Origin: Ruminococcaceae bacterium UBA6392
Lineage (GTDB): Bacteria; Bacillota; Clostridia; Oscillospirales; Acutalibacteraceae
NCBI GenBank assembly: GCA_002438685.1
Contig: DJQG01000094.1
Location: forward strand, 1 to 6,699
Direction: 5' to 3'
DNA: 6,699 bases
The notes beneath the pieces were generated by a model. The model had not been told where the DNA came from. It saw only the letters and a list, made by a program, of their open reading frames with translations, and made no database searches. A program made the position numbers and the translations under genes. Positions 1 to 4,879 of the stretch are shown here, in pieces. Numbering within the stretch: the stretch's first letter is position 1; each line of letters starts with the position of its first letter.

Positions 1-118
1 ATTTTCAGATCTTAAAGTGTTAACAATCATCCCGAACATTTTGTTCACTATCTGGGCTTGACAGAGGTCGCCGCACCCTACAAATGAGCGCCAATAAAAT
101 TGCGGGCTAAAAATTTAT

Positions 119-140
119 CCCGGCTCCTTTCGGAACCGGG
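119..140. terminator. Bidirectional intrinsic terminator downstream of the ion transporter
   Basis: A 9-bp GC-rich stem is visible. On the minus strand it reads CCCGGTTCC, GAAA loop, GGAGCCGGG, with one G-U pair and a GNRA-type tetraloop. It lies 22 nt past the stop of the minus-strand transporter. The minus-strand U-tract is imperfect (ATAAATTTTT). The plus-strand side is followed by ACTTTTGCTTTT, which resembles the end of the terminator at 6500-6531 (both have CCGGGACTTTT). It may therefore also end a plus-strand transcript entering from the left. Confidence 0.8.
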
Positions 141-161
141 ACTTTTGCTTTTATATTATTT

Positions 162-1544
162 TTACGGCTTCCAGATGAACCAGATGAGAAGATATCCGGT
201 TATGACTGCCGCGAGGGTGAAGGGCACGCCGTATTTCATGAAGGTAGTCGCCTTTACCTCGTGACCCTCCTTGCGGAGAATGCCGATGCCCGCTATGTTC
301 GCGGATGCGCCGATCGGGGTCAGGTTGCCGCCGAGGGTCGCGCCGCAGAGCAGACCGTAGTACATGATTTTCGGGTCGATGCCGAGGTTGACGGCGATGA
401 CCGGGATAACGGTGAGCATGGTAGCGGTGTAGGGAATATTGTCGATAAATGCCGAGAGAATAACGGACATCCAGACTATGACGGTGTAGACGATGAACAC
501 GCTGCCGGAGCTTCCGCCGACTTTCGATATGGCGTTGCCTATAATATCAATAACGCCCGCGTTCTTGATGCCGCCGATGACGACAAAAAGACCGGTCAGA
601 AGAATGATGGTGTAGTAGTCGATCTCTTTGAATGCGTTCTTGACTATCTCGGTGTTCTTGCGGAACAGCTCGCGGATTATGCCGACGAAGAAGAAGAACA
701 TGCAGATAAGACCGTTGGTTATCTCGGGCTTGTAGAACTGGCCCTCAGCCGCATTACTCTTGTAGGGGATGAACGAAACGGCGATGAGCGAAACGACAGT
801 CGCGATAAGCAGGAAGGTCGGGAACTTGTCCTCAACCTTTGTGCGGTCGTTGATATGTATCTTGTCGTTCTCCTTGCGGAACATGAAGAGGATTATCAGC
901 GCGCTGACAAGTGCGCCCGCCTCAACGACCCAGAACATGCCGGGCTTGCCCTCGTCAACGAAGAAGTCGGAGAAATCGAGGTTCGCCGCCTTTGCGAGCA
1001 GAATCGAAGTCGTGTCGCCGACGAGAGTCGCCGCACCCTGGAGGTTCGACGAAACGGCGATGCAGATAATGCTCGGAACAGGGGAGATGTTGAGCTTCTT
1101 GCACAGCGCAAGCGCGACGGGCGCTATCATAAGAACGGTAGCAACATTGTCAACGAACGCGGAAACGATGCCCGCGAAAAGGCTCATGCAGACGACTGCC
1201 CATTTGACGTTGGGCATCTTCGAGATGAGAACGTCGCTCATCAGCTGGGGCATCTTCGACTCGATGAAGAGATAGACAGTGCCCATCGTGCCGGCTATCA
1301 TCATGATGACGTTCCAGTCGATTTCGCCGACAGCTGCTTTGAAAGTATAGCTGAAAGAGTTCCCCGAACCGAGGGAGAAAAAGTCCGCGCCGAAAAGGTC
1401 GGGCCTGAATGCGGCAATAGTGCCGAGGATAACGAAGATAACTGCCGATGCAACAGCGACATAGGGGCGGATCTTCTGAAACGCCATCATAAGAATATAC
1501 GTCGCCGCGAAGAGCACCAGTGCGGTTATAGTGATACTGCTCAT
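162..1544 (-). CDS. ArsB/NhaD/SLC13-type (IT superfamily) ion transporter, 460 aa
   Basis: Integral membrane secondary transporter of the ion-transporter superfamily (CitMHS/ArsB/NhaD/SLC13 relatives). The protein is hydrophobic throughout, with about 10-12 membrane segments. It shows the family's internal duplication: EIDWNVIMMIAG (74-85) matches EIDYYTIILLTG (307-318); SAFVDNVATVLMIAPV (128-143) matches SAFIDNIPYTATMLTVIPV (364-382); SSNLQGAATLVGD (165-177) matches GGNLTPIGASAN (405-416). These paired, probably re-entrant, segments carry the Asp-Asn and Asn/Thr/Ser residues expected to form the substrate and cation site. A charged cytoplasmic loop lies at about 222-241. The length is normal for the family. 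The ATG start has a GGAG site (1553-1556) 8 nt upstream. The pattern leans to NhaD/ArsB rather than dicarboxylate carriers, but the ion (Na+/H+, arsenite, citrate or other) cannot be told. A long leader with a terminator suggests attenuation control. Confidence 0.9.
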   Translation of the reverse strand: MSSITITALVLFAATYILMMAFQKIRPYVAVASAVIFVILGTIAAFRPDLFGADFFSLGSGNSFSYTFKAAVGEIDWNVIMMIAGTMGTVYLFIESKMPQLMSDVLISKMPNVKWAVVCMSLFAGIVSAFVDNVATVLMIAPVALALCKKLNISPVPSIICIAVSSNLQGAATLVGDTTSILLAKAANLDFSDFFVDEGKPGMFWVVEAGALVSALIILFMFRKENDKIHINDRTKVEDKFPTFLLIATVVSLIAVSFIPYKSNAAEGQFYKPEITNGLICMFFFFVGIIRELFRKNTEIVKNAFKEIDYYTIILLTGLFVVIGGIKNAGVIDIIGNAISKVGGSSGSVFIVYTVIVWMSVILSAFIDNIPYTATMLTVIPVIAVNLGIDPKIMYYGLLCGATLGGNLTPIGASANIAGIGILRKEGHEVKATTFMKYGVPFTLAAVITGYLLIWFIWKP

Positions 1545-1547
1545 GCT

Positions 1548-1673
1548 TCACACTCCAAAATGTTTTTTTCGCAGCGAACGCTCAGCGACTGATTTTTTCC
1601 CAAAGAAAAACGCGCCCCCTACCGGAGCGCAAAACCGCCACTTCATTTTAAGCATGGCAACACAAAAACGCAT
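1548..1673 (-). CDS. Putative 41-aa leader peptide upstream of the ion transporter
   Basis: A small ORF in the leader, starting at ATG 1673-1671. A GAGG Shine-Dalgarno-like site (1685-1682) lies 8 nt upstream. It stops at TGA 1550-1548, only 3 nt before the transporter ATG, and the transporter's GGAG site falls within its last codons, so translational coupling is possible. The peptide is basic and aromatic, with Trp11, Cys4, Cys15, an Ala-Phe-Phe-Phe stretch (21-24) and a Lys/Arg-rich tail. The Phe run is encoded by the U-tract of the terminator hairpin inside the ORF. I do not recognise the peptide. It could be a regulatory leader ORF, or a chance frame through an intergenic repeat. There is a second, overlapping 30-codon frame (ATG at about 1736, no Shine-Dalgarno) that I do not call. 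Confidence 0.35.
   Translation of the reverse strand: MRFCVAMLKMKWRFCAPVGGAFFFGKKSVAERSLRKKHFGV
1606..1630 (-). terminator. Intrinsic terminator inside the transporter 5' leader (attenuator candidate)
   Basis: On the minus strand, GCGCTCC, loop GGTAG, GGGGCGC gives a 7-bp stem with one G-U pair. It is followed after one base by TTTTTCTTT. It lies about 120 nt downstream of the predicted start of transcription and about 60 nt before the transporter ATG. It therefore terminates reads before the gene unless relieved. It could also simply end hemW read-through, but no other promoter is visible between it and the transporter. There is no U-tract on the plus-strand side. Confidence 0.7.
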
Positions 1674-1691
1674 TGCTTCAACCTCAAATAA

Positions 1692-1716
1692 ATAATCCGC
1701 ATTTTCGACGGATTAT
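1692..1716 (-). other. Stem-loop in the transporter leader
   Basis: A perfect 8-bp inverted repeat, ATAATCCG and CGGATTAT, encloses a 9-base loop. It lies about 30 nt after the predicted transcription start and ahead of the attenuator-like terminator. There is no clean U-tract directly after it, so it is more likely a leader structure than a terminator. It matches no riboswitch class that I recognise. Confidence 0.5.
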
Positions 1717-1753
1717 GACAGACTCCACCACTCATTATTCGGCTGCAAAGGAC

Positions 1754-1782
1754 ATTATATAAAATTTTTCCATAGCCGTCAA
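1754..1782 (-). promoter_or_regulatory. Sigma-70/SigA-type promoter for the ion transporter
   Basis: On the minus strand, -35 TTGACG (1782-1777), a 17-base spacer and a perfect -10 TATAAT (1759-1754). Transcription would start near 1747, giving a leader of about 200 nt before the ATG at 1544. The promoter begins 28 bases after the hemW stop codon, so the transporter can be transcribed independently of hemW. Confidence 0.75.
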
Positions 1783-1809
1783 GGACTTTTTGACTATTTT
1801 TGCAACTGC

Positions 1810-2901
1810 CTATATCAGTTCGGATATAACCGCGTTTGAGACGAGAAAGCCCTGCCTTGTCAGCGCAATGTGCTCGCTGTCGCAGACCGTCAGACCGGCT
1901 TTTGAAAACTCAATGCATTTTTTGATTATATCCTCCGGCACGCCGTGTCCGAACCGCTCTTTGACTTTTGAAAACACAAGCCCTTCGGTCAGCCGCAGCC
2001 GGAGCATGAGATATTCTTCAAAGCTCCCGCCCTCGCCGTCATCCGTGGGCTCGCAGCCCGCGATAAAGTTATTTATATCTCGCGGGAAAAAGAACCTCCT
2101 GCCGTCTATAAACGAGTGCGCCGCCGAACCTATGCCGAGATATTCGCCGCAGTCCCAGTATTTCAGATTGTGGCGGCTCTCATATCCCGGCTCTGCAAAG
2201 TTCGATATCTCATATTGAATGAATCCGCGCTTTTCGAGCACCTTGCACGCGGTCTGATACAGCTCACAGGTCGCATCCTCGTCCGGCAGAATAAGCTCGC
2301 CGCGCTTTTCGTAAAAACGCGTGCCCTCTTCGATTTTTAATATATATGCGCTGACATGGCGAACTCCCGCGTCCGCGCAGAATGCGATGCTGTCCTTGAG
2401 CGAATCGACCGTCTGACCGGGGACGGCGAGCATGAGGTCGAGCGATATATTATCTATCCCCGCGTCTTGCGCGCGCTTTACGGCGAGCGAAACATCATTT
2501 CTGCCGCTGAGCCTGCCGAGCGCGCGGCGTTCGCCGTCGTTTGCCGACTGCATGCCCATGGATATCCTGTTGACTCCCGCTTCTCTGAGCAGAGCGAAAT
2601 CAAGATTTTTTTTCGCCGCGTCAAACGGATTGATTTCAACTGTTATCTCGCATTCTGAAGAAGAAAACTCACTCGCCGCGCCGATAATCCTGCAGAGCCT
2701 CTCCGCTCCCAGCGCCGACGGGGTGCCGCCGCCGATATATACGGTGTCCGCAGTTATGTTATATTTTTTTGCCAGAGCGGGAATACGGCGGATGAGCGTG
2801 TCGGTGTAGACATCCGCCGCGTTTTCGTCAAGGCGCAGAGAATAAAAATCGCAGTAGGGGCACTTGCTGCGGCAGAACGGTATGTGAATATATAACCCCA
2901 C
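1810..2901 (-). CDS. hemW: HemW-type radical SAM heme chaperone (coproporphyrinogen III oxidase-like)
   Basis: Cytoplasmic radical-SAM family protein, 363 aa (E. coli HemW is similar in length). The N-terminus has the family start GLYIHIPFC and the cluster motif C10-x3-C14-x2-C17 followed by Asp-Phe, which binds a [4Fe-4S] cluster and SAM. The fourth cysteine of true HemN (CxC) is absent: Phe19 sits there, as in HemW. Further motifs are GGGTPS (59-63 region), NRISMGMQS (111-119), YEISNFA (230-236), HNLKYW (244-249) and GIGSAAHSF (256-264), then a C-terminal HemW domain (about 290-363). HemW proteins bind heme and deliver it to haem proteins; oxidase activity is not expected. The GTG start is chosen because the conserved motif begins at once and no ATG/GTG/TTG lies upstream in frame near the Shine-Dalgarno region. 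Only a weak AAAGG (2913-2909) precedes it by 7 nt. Confidence 0.92.
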   Translation of the reverse strand: MGLYIHIPFCRSKCPYCDFYSLRLDENAADVYTDTLIRRIPALAKKYNITADTVYIGGGTPSALGAERLCRIIGAASEFSSSECEITVEINPFDAAKKNLDFALLREAGVNRISMGMQSANDGERRALGRLSGRNDVSLAVKRAQDAGIDNISLDLMLAVPGQTVDSLKDSIAFCADAGVRHVSAYILKIEEGTRFYEKRGELILPDEDATCELYQTACKVLEKRGFIQYEISNFAEPGYESRHNLKYWDCGEYLGIGSAAHSFIDGRRFFFPRDINNFIAGCEPTDDGEGGSFEEYLMLRLRLTEGLVFSKVKERFGHGVPEDIIKKCIEFSKAGLTVCDSEHIALTRQGFLVSNAVISELI

Positions 2902-2956
2902 GTTTTTGCCTTTCGTTTTTCCGCACCTCCCGTAAATTACCGTTTTATAATAATGT

Positions 2957-2985
2957 ATAATAACACAAAGATGTTATTTAAACAA
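2957..2985 (-). promoter_or_regulatory. Predicted promoter for hemW
   Basis: On the minus strand, -35 TTGTTT (2985-2980), a 17-base spacer and -10 TATTAT (2962-2957), with a TGn extension directly before the -10. The predicted start of transcription is near 2950, about 50 nt before the hemW GTG. It faces away from the symporter promoter at 3048-3076. Confidence 0.6.
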
Positions 2986-2986
2986 T

Positions 2987-2996
2987 CCGTATACGG
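2987..2996. promoter_or_regulatory. Perfect 10-bp palindrome CCGTATACGG between divergent promoters
   Basis: The palindrome abuts the hemW -35 element (2980-2985) and lies about 55 bp upstream of the symporter -35. It could be a half-site or operator for a regulator acting on either gene. No regulator gene is in the window, and a single 10-bp palindrome can occur by chance. Confidence 0.25.
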
Positions 2997-3026
2997 CATT
3001 TTTGCCTAATTTTATGCGGAAAAACA

Positions 3027-3050
3027 CAACTTTTTGTATGGTAATTGTTG
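3027..3050 (+). promoter_or_regulatory. Candidate operator CAAC-N16-GTTG at the first symporter promoter
   Basis: CAAC (3027-3030) and its complement GTTG (3047-3050) are 16 bases apart, and GTTG overlaps the -35 TTGCTT. The same pair with the same spacing and the same register to the -35 occurs at the second symporter promoter. The arms here are only 4 bp, so the support is the positional conservation rather than the repeat itself. Confidence 0.3.
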
Positions 3051-3076
3051 CTTTTTGCCAGAAGCTGTGTTATAAT
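3048..3076 (+). promoter_or_regulatory. Extended -10 promoter of the first GPH symporter
   Basis: -35 TTGCTT (3048-3053), a 17-base spacer and a perfect -10 TATAAT (3071-3076) preceded by TGT (extended -10). The -10 ends 35 bases before the TTG start codon, giving a short leader of about 29 nt. The layout is the same as at 4816-4844. Confidence 0.8.
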
Positions 3077-3111
3077 CATAAAGCGTGATTTTTTAAATAG
3101 GAGGTCGTCTT

Positions 3112-4683
3112 TTGGCACAGGAACAGACAGCCGCGGTCAATCCGCAGGCAGGATCCGGCGAAGATTCGTCAGGATACGTCTTTCAGAACAGACGTTATGT
3201 CGGGACGAAAGAGACTGTCGCTTACGTCGTCTATGATATGTCGCAGAGCTTCAATATCAACGCGTATTCGCAGAGATTCGTAACCAACATTCTTCAGGTC
3301 AGCCTGAAGTTACAGCGAATAGCGAATGTCATCAACGGTATCTGGGACGTTATCAACGATGTGCTTTTCGGTGCGATAGTTGACAAGACGAGAACCCGCT
3401 GGGGCAAGTTCAAGCCCTATCTCGTCGCGCTCGGTATCCCCGGAACCATCGGTACGTGCATTTATTGGCTCATGCCCCTCATATTTGCGGGCAGAGGTCC
3501 GAACGATATCTGGAAATTCATTGGATATCTTCTTCTTATGGTCGTGCGTGAAGGCGCGGGAACATTCCGCGATATCGCACAGAAGGGTATCCAGTCTACA
3601 ATAACCCCGCACCCTGTTGACAGAACGAGAATCATAACTCTTGCAAACTTCGCCTCCGGCTTCCTCGGAGAGAAGCTGCCCGAGCAGATTATGACCGTTC
3701 TCCTTGACCTTATCGGCAGAAATAAGATCAAGCTTACTCTTCAAGGCACTTTTGTCGGCATGGGTATTTTCACTGCCGTTGTCGCAGGCGCAGGTGCTAT
3801 GTGGTTCTTCTTTATCTGTAAAGAGAGAGTTATGCAGTCCGTCGAGCGTCCGAGCATCAAGGCTGGTATAAAGTCGATAATCAACAACAAACCGATACTT
3901 CTTATGACGCTTTCCAAGATGCTCAGCGGCTTCTCGGTCGGCGGCAGCAAATCGGACTACCTTATCGACGTTCTGAACTTCGCTTCACTCAATATTATCA
4001 CCGGTATCCCCGGCTCGATAATCAACCCCATCAGCTATGCGATAGTCCCGTGGTTCAGACGGCACTTCTCGAGCCGCTTCCTCTATATCATGGGTACATA
4101 TGTCGGTGATATCCTGCTCGTTCCTGTGTTCCTCGTCGGCTGCATCGGCGGCAAAAAGCACGGACTTTATAAGAAGGTCGTTCCCATGGCGATCGCCCTC
4201 ACTTTGTGGGAGACGCTGTTTATGGTGTTCTACGGCGTGCGTAAGGTCATACCGACCGAGATGTACAACGAGGCCATGGACTACTGCGAATGGAAGAACG
4301 GCTACCGTACAGAGGGCATGACGAGCGTTGCGCAGGGTCTTGCTCAGAAGCTTTCGAGCATCGTCAGCAGCTATATCGCGCTGTTCATCAAACAGCTTAT
4401 CGGCTACGACCTGACTGCCTACACAAGAGGCACCGCGCAGTCCGATAACACCAAGTTCGGTCTGTTCGCAATGTTCACCATCATCCCGTTCATCACAACC
4501 TCCCTCGGTATCATCCCGATGCTCTTCTATGATTTGAACGACAAGAAGAAGGAGAAGATGTACGAGGAGCTGCTCGAGAGAAGAGCCGCAATGTCCAAGG
4601 AGGCAACCTCCGGCGACCTTGAAGCGCTCGAAAAACTCGCCAAGGCTCAGATGGAGATCGGCAACAGCAAAAACGAGCTGTAA
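3112..4683 (+). CDS. GPH-family (MelB-like) cation symporter, tandem copy 1
   Basis: Membrane symporter of the glycoside-pentoside-hexuronide:cation family (MFS fold, about 12 membrane segments), 523 aa. The start is TTG at 3112, with AGGAGG (3099-3104) 7 nt upstream. The first 20 residues are a polar, Ala/Gln-rich tail. The family signature lies at 78-102: WDVIND, G87, D91, then TRTRWGKFKP. Asp79, Asn82 and Asp83 align with MelB Asp55, Asn58 and Asp59, the Na+/H+ site. The usual Pro after Asn-Asp is Val here. A second family motif, AMDYCEWKNGYRTEGM, covers 388-403. A charged, probably helical cytoplasmic tail runs from about 475 to 523, making the protein longer than typical 450-480 aa members. 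It is about 85% identical to the next gene. It is monocistronic by its own promoter and terminator. No glycosidase or regulator is adjacent, so the substrate is unknown. Confidence 0.9.
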   Translation: MAQEQTAAVNPQAGSGEDSSGYVFQNRRYVGTKETVAYVVYDMSQSFNINAYSQRFVTNILQVSLKLQRIANVINGIWDVINDVLFGAIVDKTRTRWGKFKPYLVALGIPGTIGTCIYWLMPLIFAGRGPNDIWKFIGYLLLMVVREGAGTFRDIAQKGIQSTITPHPVDRTRIITLANFASGFLGEKLPEQIMTVLLDLIGRNKIKLTLQGTFVGMGIFTAVVAGAGAMWFFFICKERVMQSVERPSIKAGIKSIINNKPILLMTLSKMLSGFSVGGSKSDYLIDVLNFASLNIITGIPGSIINPISYAIVPWFRRHFSSRFLYIMGTYVGDILLVPVFLVGCIGGKKHGLYKKVVPMAIALTLWETLFMVFYGVRKVIPTEMYNEAMDYCEWKNGYRTEGMTSVAQGLAQKLSSIVSSYIALFIKQLIGYDLTAYTRGTAQSDNTKFGLFAMFTIIPFITTSLGIIPMLFYDLNDKKKEKMYEELLERRAAMSKEATSGDLEALEKLAKAQMEIGNSKNEL

Positions 4684-4709
4684 AGACTTCCTCATAACAA
4701 ATAGAATTT

Positions 4710-4741
4710 ATCCTCCGTATGTAATGTACGGAGGATTTTTT
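4710..4741 (+). terminator. Intrinsic terminator after the first GPH symporter
   Basis: A perfect 10-bp stem, ATCCTCCGTA (4710-4719) and TACGGAGGAT (4727-4736), with a 7-base loop. It runs straight into six Ts (4736-4741). It starts 27 bases after the stop codon, so copy 1 is transcribed separately from copy 2. Confidence 0.92.
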
Positions 4742-4752
4742 GTTTCTACTTT

Positions 4753-4787
4753 TGTATACAGAAATATACAGTTCGAATTTTATACAC
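4753..4787. repeat. Three TATACA repeats upstream of the second symporter promoter
   Basis: TATACA occurs at 4755, 4765 and 4781, in the same orientation. The first two, both TATACAG, are exactly 10 bp (one helical turn) apart. The first is also part of the 8-bp palindrome TGTATACA (4753-4760). The sequence is AT-rich, so chance is possible, but the phasing fits a protein binding site. Confidence 0.3.
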
Positions 4788-4793
4788 ATTAGA

Positions 4794-4819
4794 GCAACAA
4801 TGTTTAATAAAACTGTTGC
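4794..4819 (+). promoter_or_regulatory. Candidate operator GCAACA-N14-TGTTGC at the second symporter promoter
   Basis: A perfect 6-bp inverted repeat with a 14-base spacer. Its right arm overlaps the -35 TTGCAA (4816-4821). A repressor bound here would block RNA polymerase. The inner CAAC-N16-GTTG core is present at the same position in the first symporter promoter. Confidence 0.4.
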
Positions 4820-4844
4820 AATTGCATAAAAATTATGTTATGAT
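4816..4844 (+). promoter_or_regulatory. Extended -10 promoter of the second GPH symporter
   Basis: -35 TTGCAA (4816-4821), a 17-base spacer and -10 TATGAT (4839-4844) preceded by TGT (extended -10). The -10 ends 35 bases before the TTG start, the same distance as at copy 1. Transcription would start near 4851, leaving only about 8 nt before the ATG at 4859, which argues against that ATG as the start. Confidence 0.75.
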
Positions 4845-4866
4845 TCAAAAGTAAAAAAATGCAGAC

Positions 4867-4872
4867 AGGAGG
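4867..4872 (+). promoter_or_regulatory. Ribosome binding site that sets the second symporter's start
   Basis: A perfect AGGAGG, 7 nt before the TTG at 4880. The upstream in-frame ATG (4859) would place this site inside the coding region and has no Shine-Dalgarno site of its own. Copy 1 has the same AGGAGG, 7-nt spacing and TTG. Confidence 0.9.
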
Positions 4873-4879
4873 TAATGCT

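Noticed and set aside
34..46. GAAC-N5-GTTC inverted repeat resembling a Gram-positive LexA (SOS) box
   Set aside because: The known box needs GAAC-N4-GTTC. The spacer here is one base too long, and no SOS gene follows.
2..61. Plus-strand frame open from the left edge to TGA at 59-61, which could be the end of a gene using the 119-140 terminator
   Set aside because: Only 19 codons with no recognisable motif. A minus-strand frame across the same bases is also open to the edge, so neither can be supported.
58..84. TTGACA (58-63) as a plus-strand promoter driving a small RNA ending at the 119-140 terminator
   Set aside because: No acceptable -10 at 16-18 bases: the sequences there are CAAATG, or TACAAA at 15 bases.
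261..1592. Long 443-codon plus-strand ORF opposite the ion transporter
   Set aside because: It is antisense to a clearly conserved membrane protein. Its composition is extremely rich in Asp, Glu and Arg, a typical shadow of GC-rich coding DNA, and it has no RBS.
1631..1747. Transporter leader as a T-box, fluoride, cobalamin or THF riboswitch
   Set aside because: None of the conserved core sequences of these classes that I know is present (for example no T-box TGGNACCGCG motif).
1778..1794. GTCAA...TTGAC hairpin just after the hemW stop as a hemW terminator
   Set aside because: The stem is only 5 bp and AT-rich with no proper U-tract, and it overlaps the -35 of the transporter promoter.
3985..4695. 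236-codon minus-strand ORF opposite the first symporter (and a similar one at 5903-6559 opposite the second)
   Set aside because: Both are His/Glu/Asp-rich shadows of the symporter genes. Their similarity to each other follows from the duplication of the sense strand.
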